NCBI RefSeq assembly: GCF_001279525.1
Contig: NZ_LGDY01000094.1
Location: 62,001 to 126,000, forward strand
Direction: 5' to 3'
Source of the DNA: Nocardia sp. NRRL S-836
GTDB taxonomy: Bacteria > Actinomycetota > Actinomycetes > Mycobacteriales > Pseudonocardiaceae
DNA: 64,000 nt
The translations under genes and the position numbers were made by a program. The notes under the pieces were generated by a model, which worked only from the letters and a program-made list of their open reading frames with translations, did no database searches and had not been told where the DNA came from. Of this stretch, positions 19,217 through 27,318 are shown one piece after another. Within the stretch, counting starts at the first letter, position 1. Each line of letters opens with the position of its first letter.

Positions 19217-19655
19217 GGCCGCCCGATCGCCCCTGGGTGAGGCGGCCGGGCCGAGGTGGTTCGGCTGGAGCGGCGTAGCGGGCTGGGTCGGCCTGGCTGA
19301 AGCGGCTTGGCCGGGTCAGCTCGGTCGGGTCAGCTCGGTCGGGTCAACCCGGTCGGGTCAACCCGATCCGGTTCGCCTGGCCAACTCGGCTCGGCCAACT
19401 CGGCCGGGAGCACGTGGTTGCCCCAGGTCCGCGTGGATGCCGCCCGCCGCGCTCGTGCACGCCGAGCGCTCGGGCGGAAGTGGCCGCACCCCACCGCCAG
19501 GTAGCCCTGTCACCGTCGAGGACGTCCACCTCAACCGGGTGCAGCCCTACCCGCCGGTTCAGCCTGTCGGCCGCTTCACCCGGTCCCGTCCGGCCCGGCT
19601 GCGCACTACCCGTCGATCCGTCGCGTTCGAAACAGTCCGACCCGTCCAGCCCCGG
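19217..19655. other. Gene-free spacer with short direct repeats
   Basis: No credible gene is seen. From about 19310 to 19405 the DNA consists of reiterated GGTCGGGTCA units followed by AGCTC or ACCC, then CCAACTCGGC units. The remainder is GC-rich without family similarity in any frame. It separates the VOC gene from the convergent acetyltransferase. Confidence 0.6.
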
Positions 19656-20621
19656 TCAAGCGAGCTCGACCGGCACCCCGTAGTCGACCCACGTCCGCGC
19701 CACCTCGAACCCGGCCCGCTCGTACAGCACGAGCGCCCCGGTCGAGTTGGCGGTGTCCACGGACAGGCCGGCCCGGTGGTAGCCCTGCGTCCGCGCGTGA
19801 GTCAACGTCCGGCTCACCATCGCGGACGCCAGTCCCCGTCCACGGTGTGCGGCAAGGGTTCCGACGTCGCCGATCCACAGTTCGCGGACGCCGGTCTGCT
19901 CCTCGACCGCCGGGTAGTGGCGTGACAGCACGAAACCGACCACCGCGCCGGACGCGTCGTCCAGCGCGAGGAAGGAGGTGTCCGGCACGAACCTCTTGCT
20001 GTCCGTGAAGGACGTTGCCCATTCCTGCGGCGTGCGTGCGGTCGAGCCCCAGTGTTCGGCGAAGGCCGCGTTCACGACCTGGCGGGTCTCTTCCGAGCGG
20101 TCGGGGGTGAACGGCACGAGCGAGTAGCCGGCCGGGACCGGGAGCTGGGCGAGTGACTCGCCCAGTGCCACCTCCATCTCGTGGAAGTGGCGGTCCGCGG
20201 TGAAGCCGCGTGACGCGCACAGTGCGACGTGGCCGGCCGAGCGGCTCTCGACCATGGTGGCCGCCACCAGCGGCATGGCCGGGTGGGTGGCGAGGTGCAG
20301 CGTCCGGGCCATGGACACCATGCGCGACAACAACGAGCGGCCGATGCCCTGGCGGCGGAACGCCGGGTGCACCATGCCGTCCAGCTGGACGCGGTTGGTG
20401 CCCAAGGGGTTGTCACGCGGCTTGAGCAGCCCGTAGGCGGCGAGCTCGTCGCCGGCCAGGACGGCGAGTGAGACCGACGGCAGGTCCGCCTCGGCGAACG
20501 ACCGGGCGAAGTCCTCTTCGGACAGCAGCTCGCCGGTGTCGTCGGCTGCCTCGGCCGCCGTGCAGAGCGCGGTGACCGCGGGGATGTCCGCGGTGGTGAG
20601 TGCGCGCCACACGAGTTCCAC
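19656..20621 (-). CDS. Tandem GNAT N-acetyltransferase (two-domain)
   Basis: A 321-residue protein with two GNAT folds. The N-terminal acetyl-CoA loop is MVHPAFRRQGIGRSLLSRM (about residue 85), and the C-terminal one is VGTLAAHRGRGLASAMVSR (about residue 250). The arrangement resembles mycothiol synthase (MshD), but the sequence is too general to assign that role and mshD is usually elsewhere. The GTG at 20621 (VELVWRAL) begins the first domain; upstream codons look non-coding. Confidence 0.83.
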   Translation of the reverse strand: MELVWRALTTADIPAVTALCTAAEAADDTGELLSEEDFARSFAEADLPSVSLAVLAGDELAAYGLLKPRDNPLGTNRVQLDGMVHPAFRRQGIGRSLLSRMVSMARTLHLATHPAMPLVAATMVESRSAGHVALCASRGFTADRHFHEMEVALGESLAQLPVPAGYSLVPFTPDRSEETRQVVNAAFAEHWGSTARTPQEWATSFTDSKRFVPDTSFLALDDASGAVVGFVLSRHYPAVEEQTGVRELWIGDVGTLAAHRGRGLASAMVSRTLTHARTQGYHRAGLSVDTANSTGALVLYERAGFEVARTWVDYGVPVELA

Positions 20622-20707
20622 GCCAACCGAAGCTACGCGGAGGTGATGCCACCGACAACCGAATAACGCGTTGCCCGGAACAGGGCACAGGGCCATGCTG
20701 CCCGGCG

Positions 20708-21463
20708 ATGACGACTCCAGGGATCACGCCGCTGCACGCGGACGTCACGTTCCACGGGCCGCTGTCCGAACAACGGGCCGCCCGCCTGATCGACTCGCTG
20801 CTGCCGCTCGACGGCGGCCACGTGCTCGACCTCGGGTGCGGGTGGGCGGAGTGCCTGCTCCGCACGCTCGAAGCCGCTCCCACCGCCACCGGCACCGGTG
20901 TCGACCGCAACGAGGTCGACATCGCGCACGGCCGCGCCAACGCCGAGGAACGGGGGCTGGCGGGCCGGGTCAGCCTGCAGGTCGCGGACGTGGCTCAGTG
21001 GCGGCCGGACCGGCCGGCCGACGCCGTGATCGTCAACGGCGCCAGCCAGGTGTGGGGCGGAGATCCGTTGCAGCACACGGCGAACGCGCTCACGGCGGCC
21101 AGGGAGCTGATGCGTCCGGGCGGGAGGTTGTTGCTGGGCGAGGGTTTCTGGGAGCAGGAACCCACCGGCGCGCAGCTCGCCGCCATGCCGGTCCCCCGCG
21201 AGCAGTACCGTTCGCTGGCCGGGCTGGTCGACCTGGCGCTGGAGCACGGCTACCGGCTGCTGGGGGCAGAGCAGGCGAGCCGCGACGAGTGGGACGTCTT
21301 CGAGAACCGCCACGGCCTGGCCTGGGAACGCTGGCTGCGCGCCAACCCGGACTCCCCGCACGCCGAGGAGGTCCGCGCCAGGGCCGACCGGCAGCGCAAC
21401 TACCGGCTGCACGGCTGGCGCGGCGTGATGGGCCTCGCCTACCTGACGCTGCAGGCGCCCTAG
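20708..21463 (+). CDS. Class I SAM-dependent methyltransferase
   Basis: A 251-residue cytosolic methyltransferase. The SAM loop is VLDLGCGWAECLLRTLEA (about residue 40) with acidic motif GTGVDRNEVDIA and later VIVNGASQVWGGD. Its C-terminal half, with YRSLAGLVDLALEHGYRLLG, is close to a family of uncharacterised actinobacterial methyltransferases. The ATG at 20708 is divergent from the acetyltransferase start, 86 bases away. The substrate is unknown. Confidence 0.85.
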   Translation: MTTPGITPLHADVTFHGPLSEQRAARLIDSLLPLDGGHVLDLGCGWAECLLRTLEAAPTATGTGVDRNEVDIAHGRANAEERGLAGRVSLQVADVAQWRPDRPADAVIVNGASQVWGGDPLQHTANALTAARELMRPGGRLLLGEGFWEQEPTGAQLAAMPVPREQYRSLAGLVDLALEHGYRLLGAEQASRDEWDVFENRHGLAWERWLRANPDSPHAEEVRARADRQRNYRLHGWRGVMGLAYLTLQAP

Positions 21464-21487
21464 GCGTTCGGGACCGGGCCGGTCTCG

Positions 21488-21734
21488 GCCTCGCAAACGC
21501 GGCCGGGGGCTCGACCGTGCTCACGCGGCCGGGGCTCGACCGCACGGACATGCCGACTCGACCGTGGCAATGCGGCCGGGCTCGATCGTGCGGACGTGCC
21601 GGTCACGACCTCACGAACGCGCGACCGCGCTCAGCCCCACAAACGCGACCGGGCTCGGCCTTGACGCGCGACCGGGCTCAGCCCCGCGAACGCGACCGGG
21701 CCCGACCACACCAACGCAACCAGGCGCGGCCTTG
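21488..21734. repeat. Degenerate array of tRNA-Glu 3'-end copies
   Basis: Downstream of the tRNA-Glu gene (on its minus strand) the motif GCGAACGCGACCGGGCTCG, which is the tRNA 3' acceptor strand plus the T-stem flank, recurs in about eight diverged copies every 23-30 bases. Clear examples lie near 21492, 21521, 21568, 21613, 21640, 21663, 21687 and 21712. No complete tRNA can be folded from any of them, and no ORF crosses the array. Confidence 0.75.
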
Positions 21735-21806
21735 CGAACGCGACCGGGCTCGAACCGGCGACGACCTGGGTGAGAGCCAGGCGTTCCACCACTGAACTAC
21801 GCGTTC
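21735..21806 (-). tRNA. tRNA-Glu (CTC)
   Basis: A 72-base cloverleaf on the minus strand. The acceptor GAACGCG pairs with CGCGTTC, the discriminator is G, the D arm is TAGTTCAGTGGT, and the anticodon loop CTCTCAC lies in a 5-bp GC stem (anticodon CTC). The T arm is GCCGG-TTCGAGC-CCGGT with one G-T pair. CCA is not encoded. It lies 7 bases after tRNA-Gln and is probably processed from the same transcript. Confidence 0.95.
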
Positions 21807-21813
21807 CGGGGTG

Positions 21814-21885
21814 TTCGGCCGGCCGGGCTCGAACCGGCGTCCACCCGGTCCAGAGCCGGGCGTTCTACCGCTGAACTACAGCCGA
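21814..21885 (-). tRNA. tRNA-Gln (CTG)
   Basis: A 72-base cloverleaf on the minus strand. The acceptor TCGGCTG pairs with CGGCCGA (one T-G pair), the discriminator is A, the D arm is TAGTTCAGCGGT, the anticodon loop CTCTGGA (anticodon CTG) is closed by CCCGG/CCGGG, and the T arm is GCCGG-TTCGAGC-CCGGC. CCA is not encoded. A Gln-Glu tRNA pair is common in actinobacteria. Confidence 0.95.
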
Positions 21886-21904
21886 ACACCGAGGTGGATC
21901 ATGC

Positions 21905-23242
21905 TCAGTCGAGCGCGTCCTGTCCACCGAATACCCAGGTGCGCAACGGCTTGCCGCTGAACACGCCCGCGCTGCGCAACGCCATGGCCCACACCGGGTC
22001 CGAGACGGACACGCCGTGGACGAGCTCCGGGGTGGGCCGGAAGCGTGTGATCCAGCGGTGCGTGCGCGGTGCCGTCCACCCGGAGGCCTCCGGGTCGACA
22101 CCGTGCTCGCGGCACGCGGCCTCCACGTCGTGGCGGGTGCAGGTGGCCGTGCCGTCGAGCACCTCCCACGGCAGCGGCAGCCGGGCCCACACCGCGGTGT
22201 CCGGGTGCAGGCCGCCGCCCGACGCCTGGTGCCAGCCGGCCAGGTCGCCGGCCATCACGCGCATGGCCTTGCCCGGCCACGCCGGGGAAGCCAGCTCCGT
22301 CAGGCCGGCGGCGTGCAGGCAGGCGATCCAGCCGGTGCGTGCGGCGTTGTAGGCGCCCGCCAGCGCGTTCCAGGTCGACGAGTCGACGCCGCGCCGCACG
22401 ACCATGGTCGTGCGGTCGATGCCGGCCGACCGCCACTGCGACGCGAGTGCTCCGGCCACCGTCCTGGTCGCCGCCGACCACCGGCCGAGCAGCTCACCGA
22501 GCTCGGCGGGCGTCAGCCGGCGCAGGACCTCCTGGGTCGGGCAGGCCAGGGCGATCATCGCCCAGTCGGTGCCCGCGCGGGCCTTGCAGCGGTCGAGCAG
22601 CACCTTCGCGACCTGGTCGAACGGGTTCTCGCGGCTGGCGAGGGTGAACTCGCGGCGCAGCTTGCGGCGGGCGGTGTAGTAGGCGATGAAGCACGCGGCG
22701 TCGACGTCCGCGCGGAAGCGGTCGCGGTCGATCGCGCGGGCGAACCCGGCTGAGCCGAGCAGGGTCATCCGGCGCAGCGCTACGGCACGCTCCAGGCGGC
22801 CGGCCTTCGCGGACAGCCGGCGCAGCATGCGGAAACGGCGGTTGTAGCGGCGCTTCGACAGCTCGATGCCGGCGGCGGCGCGGGCGTCGCGGTCGAGCCG
22901 GTCGGCGAGGAAGTCGGTGTGCTCGGGGTCCCAGCCGATCTCCGCTCCGACGAGCGACGCGAACTCCAGCACCGAGACCGGGTCGTCCGGGTCGACGGCC
23001 GGACCGTCCACACCGAACACGGCACGGACCGCGGCGACCTGCTGCGTGGCGCCGACCGGGCGGGCGTAGTCGTCGCTCATGCCGGAGAGGCCCTGCCAAC
23101 GGCCGGCGTGCGCCGCCACGTCGTTGATCACCGCGCGGTCGCGCCGCGTCAACGACGCGTTGGCCTCGCCGACGAGAACGGCCACCTCCTCGGGGCGTGG
23201 CCGGGCGTCGAGCGAGCTGTACAAGCGGTCCAGGGCGTCCAC
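21905..23242 (-). CDS. Large uncharacterised protein
   Basis: A 445-residue, mainly helical, soluble protein that I cannot assign to a family. The N-terminal third is acidic and helical (RRDRAVINDVAAHAGRWQGL). A basic patch follows (LSKRRYNRRFRMLRRL, about residues 128-143). The C-terminal half contains FSGKPLRTWVFGGQDAL and many Trp residues. There is no signal peptide or membrane segment. Coding quality is good through its length. It is divergent from yaaA, and its end lies 20 bases from the tRNA-Gln gene. The basic centre suggests nucleic-acid contact, but that is a guess. Confidence 0.72.
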   Translation of the reverse strand: MDALDRLYSSLDARPRPEEVAVLVGEANASLTRRDRAVINDVAAHAGRWQGLSGMSDDYARPVGATQQVAAVRAVFGVDGPAVDPDDPVSVLEFASLVGAEIGWDPEHTDFLADRLDRDARAAAGIELSKRRYNRRFRMLRRLSAKAGRLERAVALRRMTLLGSAGFARAIDRDRFRADVDAACFIAYYTARRKLRREFTLASRENPFDQVAKVLLDRCKARAGTDWAMIALACPTQEVLRRLTPAELGELLGRWSAATRTVAGALASQWRSAGIDRTTMVVRRGVDSSTWNALAGAYNAARTGWIACLHAAGLTELASPAWPGKAMRVMAGDLAGWHQASGGGLHPDTAVWARLPLPWEVLDGTATCTRHDVEAACREHGVDPEASGWTAPRTHRWITRFRPTPELVHGVSVSDPVWAMALRSAGVFSGKPLRTWVFGGQDALD

Positions 23243-23301
23243 CGTTCCAGATCACCACGCAGGTCCAGCGGTTTTCCACCGTTGGCCTAGGCTTGGCCAC
23301 C

Positions 23302-24030
23302 GTGCTGGTGCTGCTTCCCCCGTCGGAGACCAAGGCGATCGGCGGCGCGGGTGCGCCGCTCGACCTCGACGCGCTGTCGTTCCCCGAGCTCAACCCGGTG
23401 CGCGACAAGCTCGTGTCGGCGCTGGCCGACCTGGCGCGGGACGTCCCGGCGAGCCTGGCGGCGCTCGACCTCTCCGAGCGGCAGGTCGACGAGGTGCACC
23501 GCAACGCGGTGGTGCGCACCTCGGCGACGACGCCCGCGCTGGCCAGGTACACCGGCGTGCTCTACGACGCGCTGGACTTCCCGACGCTCAAGAAGGCCGA
23601 ACGCGAACGCGCCTACGGGCGGCTGGCGGTGGCGTCGGCGCTGTTCGGGGTGGTCCGCGGCGGTGACCCGGTGCCGGCCTACCGGTTGTCGGGCGGCAGC
23701 ACGCTGCCCGCGCACGGCAGCCTGCGCACGCTGTGGAAGCCCGCCCTGGAGCCGGTGCTGAAGGGGGCCGACGAGTTCGTCGTCGACCTGCGCTCCGGCG
23801 CGTACTCCAGCCTCGCGAAGGTCTCGCACGCCGTGGTCGTCCGGGTGATCACGAGCGAGGGCAAGGTCGTGAGCCACTTCAACAAGGCGCACAAGGGCCT
23901 GCTGGCCCGCACGATCGCGGCCGCCAAGACCGAGCCGGGTGACCTGAAAGGCCTGGTCAGGCTCGCGAGCAAGGCCGGGATGCGGCTCGTGCCGACCGGT
24001 GAGCGGACCGCCGACCTGATCACGGATTAA
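23302..24030 (+). CDS. yaaA: YaaA family peroxide-stress protein (DUF328/UPF0246)
   Basis: A 242-residue YaaA-family protein; in E. coli YaaA lowers free iron under peroxide stress and binds DNA. The N-terminus VLVLLPPSETKAIGGAG carries the hallmark PPSETK. The conserved YTGVLYDALDFPTL and the C-terminal block VVRVITSEGKVVSHFNKAHKG are present. The GTG at 23302 starts exactly at the family N-terminus; upstream codons are rejected. It is divergent from the 445-residue protein and followed by a small hairpin. Confidence 0.9.
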   Translation: MLVLLPPSETKAIGGAGAPLDLDALSFPELNPVRDKLVSALADLARDVPASLAALDLSERQVDEVHRNAVVRTSATTPALARYTGVLYDALDFPTLKKAERERAYGRLAVASALFGVVRGGDPVPAYRLSGGSTLPAHGSLRTLWKPALEPVLKGADEFVVDLRSGAYSSLAKVSHAVVVRVITSEGKVVSHFNKAHKGLLARTIAAAKTEPGDLKGLVRLASKAGMRLVPTGERTADLITD

Positions 24031-24041
24031 ATCGGTTGCGC

Positions 24042-24060
24042 GCCCTGTTGAACACAGGGC
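24042..24060 (+). terminator. Small hairpin after yaaA
   Basis: GCCCTGT (24042-24048) and ACAGGGC (24054-24060) with a 5-base loop lie 12 bases beyond the yaaA stop. There is no U-tract; it could terminate yaaA or form part of the following leader. Confidence 0.4.
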
Positions 24061-24107
24061 AAGCTGCACCCGACGCGTAACACGGAGCGGAAAAGAGGAG
24101 GTGCGTC

Positions 24108-24164
24108 GTGTCTGAGCCTGTTGTGGACGTGGCACCGACCCGTCCCTCCGCCCTTCGCGCCTGA
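24108..24164 (+). CDS. Small leader ORF upstream of RIO kinase gene
   Basis: An 18-codon ORF encoding MSEPVVDVAPTRPSALRA, starting with GTG 7-9 bases after AGAGGAGG, one of the best ribosome sites in the region. It ends 65 bases before the kinase gene. No family is recognisable. The strong site and absence of downstream continuation suggest a translated leader or micropeptide. It may control the kinase or be a remnant of a longer gene. Confidence 0.5.
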   Translation: MSEPVVDVAPTRPSALRA

Positions 24165-24229
24165 TCAGCAGCGTTTGATCGCAGAGCGCCAGTGGGGCGG
24201 TCACCTTTCTCTCTACAGGAGACCCCACC

Positions 24230-25195
24230 GTGCGCGAGCACGATCTCTACGAACGTTTCGAATCCACTTTCACCGACGCCGACACCATGCGGCGCAAGGG
24301 AAAACGCGGTAAGCGCGTAGCCGACGACGCAGAACCGACGCGTCGCGGCCGCATGACAGAGGAAGAAAAGCTGCGGGTCGCGCGACTGCGCGAGGACCAG
24401 CTCAGCACGGCCGACACCCCGGAGGACGGCGACCGCTGGTCCACCTGGGGCGACGCCGACCAGGGGCCGAAGCCGCACCCGGACTGGCTCGTCACGGAGC
24501 TGGCCGCGGTGGACCGCGAGCTGGGCATCGTGAAGACCGGCAAGGAGGCGGACGTCTTCCTGCTGGAACGCGCGCTGGGCGACCGGGCCTGCCTGCTCGC
24601 CGCCAAGCGCTACCGCAGCAACGACCACCGGATGTTCCACCGCGACGCGGGGTACCTGGAGGGTCGCAGGATGAAGAAGTCCCGCGAGATGCGGGCGATC
24701 CAGAACCGCACCTCGTTCGGGCGCAACCTGATCGCGGAGCAGTGGGCGGTCGCGGAGTTCGCCGCGCTCACCCAGTTGTGGCAGATCGGCGCGCCCGTGC
24801 CGTACCCGGTGCAGCGCAGCGGCACCGAGCTGCTGCTGGAGTTCATCGGCGACGCCGAGGGCAACGCGGCCCCGCGGCTCGCGCAGACCCGTCCCGACGA
24901 GGACGAGCTGCTCGACCTGTGGCGGCAGCTGGTCGCGACGCTCATGACGCTCGCCGAGGCGGGCGTGACGCATGGCGACCTCTCCGCGTACAACCTGATG
25001 GTCCACGAGGGCAGGCTGATCATGATCGACCTGCCGCAGGTGGTCGACCTCGTCGCAAACCCGCGCGGCGTGGAGTTCCTCGACCGCGACGTCCGCAACA
25101 TCACCGGCTGGTTCGCCGCGCGCGGCCTGCCGCCGGAGATCGGCGAGCCGTCCGCGCTGGTGGCGACGTTGCTGGAGGTCGCGGGCATGGGCTGA
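24230..25195 (+). CDS. RIO1-family serine protein kinase
   Basis: A 321-residue atypical protein kinase. After about 95 charged, disordered residues the RIO fold begins with GIVKTGKEADVFL, the P-loop equivalent (STGKEA in archaeal RIO1). The catalytic loop is HGDLSAYNLMVH (about residue 247), and the metal-binding segment is MIDLPQVVD in place of DFG. It starts with GTG after CAGGAG. Bacterial RIO kinases occur in many actinobacteria, and the substrate is unknown. It is followed by a strong terminator and then a DEAD-box helicase, which suggests a role near RNA metabolism, but this is inference. Confidence 0.9.
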   Translation: MREHDLYERFESTFTDADTMRRKGKRGKRVADDAEPTRRGRMTEEEKLRVARLREDQLSTADTPEDGDRWSTWGDADQGPKPHPDWLVTELAAVDRELGIVKTGKEADVFLLERALGDRACLLAAKRYRSNDHRMFHRDAGYLEGRRMKKSREMRAIQNRTSFGRNLIAEQWAVAEFAALTQLWQIGAPVPYPVQRSGTELLLEFIGDAEGNAAPRLAQTRPDEDELLDLWRQLVATLMTLAEAGVTHGDLSAYNLMVHEGRLIMIDLPQVVDLVANPRGVEFLDRDVRNITGWFAARGLPPEIGEPSALVATLLEVAGMG

Positions 25196-25203
25196 GGCAC
25201 CTT

Positions 25204-25241
25204 GCGCGCCCGGCCGTGTCCAAGGACACTGCCGGGCGCGC
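25204..25241 (+). terminator. Terminator after RIO kinase gene
   Basis: An 11-bp outer stem, GCGCGCCCGGC (25204-25214) with GCCGGGCGCGC (25231-25241), encloses a second stem GTGTCC/GGACAC with a two-base loop. It begins 8 bases after the stop codon. Confidence 0.8.
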
Positions 25242-25420
25242 GAGCCCTGGCCACTGATCAGCTAGACTGTGCTGTACACCGATGAAGGCTTGACCGCCGT
25301 TGACCGGTGTTTCCACCCACTCATCAGCGGCGTGACCACCACGCCGGGCTCGTCCTTGTGATCGGCACCGCGGTAGCGCGCGGGGCAGCCTCGAGACGTG
25401 CCATGTCCCGGAGGTTTGTT

Positions 25421-26962
25421 TTGCCAACAATGTCCGAAGGTCGTTCCGAGCGTTCCAACAGCCGCAGGGCACCGCGGCGTCGCTCGGGTCGCCAGGGCAA
25501 CTCCTCGCGTCCGCAGCAGCGGGTCGAGGAACCGATCGTCGCCGAGCACTTCGAGAGCACGCTGCCGGAAGGCCCGCTGCCCTCGTTCGCTGAGCTCGGC
25601 CTGGCCGACGCGCTGATCAAGTCGCTCGTCGCCAACGAAATCACCGAGCCGTTCCCCATCCAGGCGGCCACCCTTCCCGACGCGATGTCGGGCAAGGACA
25701 TCCTCGGCCGCGGCCAGACGGGCTCCGGCAAGACGCTGGCGTTCGGCCTGGCGATGCTGACCCGCCTCGCAGCCGGCCGCTCCCTGCCGCACAAGCCGCG
25801 CGGCCTGATCCTCGTCCCGACCCGCGAGCTCGCGATGCAGGTGGAGACGGCGCTCATGCCGCACGCCCGCTCGCTGGGCCTGTGGTGCCGCGTCGTCGTC
25901 GGCGGCACGTCGTTCCCGCGCCAGATCGAACACCTGCGCCGCGGCGTCGACCTGCTGATCGCCACGCCGGGCCGCCTGTCCGACCACGTCCGCCAGGGCA
26001 CCTGCGACCTGTCCCAGGTCGAGATCACCGCGCTGGACGAGGCCGACCAGATGGCGGACATGGGCTTCATGCCCCAGGTCCGGGCGATCCTCGACCTGAC
26101 CCCGCAGGACGGCCAGCGCCTGCTGTTCTCCGCGACGCTCGACGGCGACGTGGACAAGCTGGTCCGCCAGTACCTGCACAACCCGGTGACGCACTCGGTG
26201 GCCCCGTCCACCGCGAGCGTCACGACCATGGACCACCACCTGCTGTTCGTGTCCGCCGAGGACAAGCAGAACGTGGTGACCGAGGTGGCCGCGCGCGAGG
26301 GCCGCACGATCATGTTCGTGCGCACCAAGCACCACGTCGACCGCCTGGCCAAGAAGCTCCGCTCGGTCGGCGTCCACGCCGGCGCCCTGCACGGCGGCAA
26401 GGCGCAGAGCGCCCGCACCCGCGTGCTCGGCGAGTTCCGCGAGGGCACCACCCCCGTCCTGATCGCGACGGACGTGGCGGCCCGCGGCATCCACGTGGAC
26501 GACGTCTCGCTGGTCGTCCACGTCGACCCGCCGGCGGACCCGAAGGACTACCTGCACCGCGCGGGTCGCACCGCGCGCGCCGGCCAGTCCGGCACGGTCG
26601 TCACGCTGGTCACGCACGACCAGCGCCGCGCCGTCCAGGGCATGGCCGCCCGCGCCGGCATCCGTCCGGAGAGCACCAAGGTCCGTCCCGGTGACGAGGA
26701 CCTGATCCGCATCACGGGCGCCCGCATCCCCAGCGGCGAGCCGGTGATCGAACGCGAGAAGCCCGCACGCCGCTCCGGCGGCAGCGGCCGTCGCTTCGGC
26801 GCCCCGGCCACCGCCGGCCGCGGCGAGTACCGCGGCGGCTCCGGTCGTCGCTCGGAGGGTGGCGAGTTCCGCAGCGGACCGCGCCGCCCCGCGGGTGAGG
26901 GCGGTGGTGCGCGCCGTACCGGCAGCACCGGTCGTCCGCGCCGGCCCGCGGCACAGCACTGA
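25421..26962 (+). CDS. DEAD-box ATP-dependent RNA helicase
   Basis: A 513-residue RNA helicase. Motif I is GQTGSGKT (about residue 98), Ia PTRELAMQ, II DEAD (about residue 205), III SAT, V VAARGIHV and VI HRAGRTARAG. The C-terminal 80 residues are Arg/Gly/Ser-rich (RGEYRGGSGRRSEGGEF), a typical RNA-binding tail. Start choice: GGAGG at 25410-25414 is 6 bases before a TTG at 25421, giving LPTMSEGRSE; ATGs at 25403 and 25430 are less well spaced. The 180-base region ahead has no gene and may be a regulated leader, as in cold-shock helicases. Confidence 0.93.
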   Translation: MPTMSEGRSERSNSRRAPRRRSGRQGNSSRPQQRVEEPIVAEHFESTLPEGPLPSFAELGLADALIKSLVANEITEPFPIQAATLPDAMSGKDILGRGQTGSGKTLAFGLAMLTRLAAGRSLPHKPRGLILVPTRELAMQVETALMPHARSLGLWCRVVVGGTSFPRQIEHLRRGVDLLIATPGRLSDHVRQGTCDLSQVEITALDEADQMADMGFMPQVRAILDLTPQDGQRLLFSATLDGDVDKLVRQYLHNPVTHSVAPSTASVTTMDHHLLFVSAEDKQNVVTEVAAREGRTIMFVRTKHHVDRLAKKLRSVGVHAGALHGGKAQSARTRVLGEFREGTTPVLIATDVAARGIHVDDVSLVVHVDPPADPKDYLHRAGRTARAGQSGTVVTLVTHDQRRAVQGMAARAGIRPESTKVRPGDEDLIRITGARIPSGEPVIEREKPARRSGGSGRRFGAPATAGRGEYRGGSGRRSEGGEFRSGPRRPAGEGGGARRTGSTGRPRRPAAQH

Positions 26963-26973
26963 CGCACTGAGAC

Positions 26974-27018
26974 ACGACGAAGGCCGCTTTCCCGTTCCGG
27001 GGAGGCGGCCTTCGTCGT
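26974..27018 (+). terminator. Terminator after DEAD-box helicase
   Basis: A perfect 14-bp stem, ACGACGAAGGCCGC (26974-26987) and GCGGCCTTCGTCGT (27005-27018), has a 17-base loop starting 12 bases after the stop. Confidence 0.85.
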
Positions 27019-27051
27019 TCGCCGGCCCGCTGGCTCACCCGGCTTCACCCG

Positions 27052-27312
27052 ACCGTGGTGCTGGTTCCGGTGATGTGGCTGGGGATCGCGACGGTGCGCA
27101 TGACGTGGTGACGACGGCGGTGTTCGCGGTGGTCAGCTCGTTCCGCACGGCGGTGTGGGGCGTGACGACGGCGGCTACTCGGCCGCGTCAGCAGCGCGCA
27201 GACGCTGGTCACCTGGGGTGGTCAGCCGGTCGGCGCGCTGCTGGGCGGGGTCGTGGCCGGGTACCTCGGGCCGCAGGTGGCGTGGTTCGCGGCGGTGAGG
27301 CCTGCGGCCGGT
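27052..27312 (+). pseudogene. Remnant of an MFS exporter
   Basis: Pieces of one C-terminal half of a major facilitator protein are scattered over reading frames: LVPVMWLGIAT, then VFAVVSSFRTAV, then after a frameshift LLGRVSSAQTLVTWGGQPVG and ALLGGVVAGYLGPQVAWFAA. The last block is diagnostic of the MFS_3 drug-exporter family. In-frame stops and shifts leave no intact ORF, and the 5' part is gone. It fills the gap between the helicase terminator and the convergent lectin-domain gene. Confidence 0.75.
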
Positions 27313-27318
27313 GCGCGG

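Noticed and set aside
21488-21734. Further tRNA genes or pseudo-tRNAs downstream of tRNA-Glu
   Set aside because: Only the 3' acceptor/T-arm sequence is repeated; no D arm or anticodon arm can be formed.
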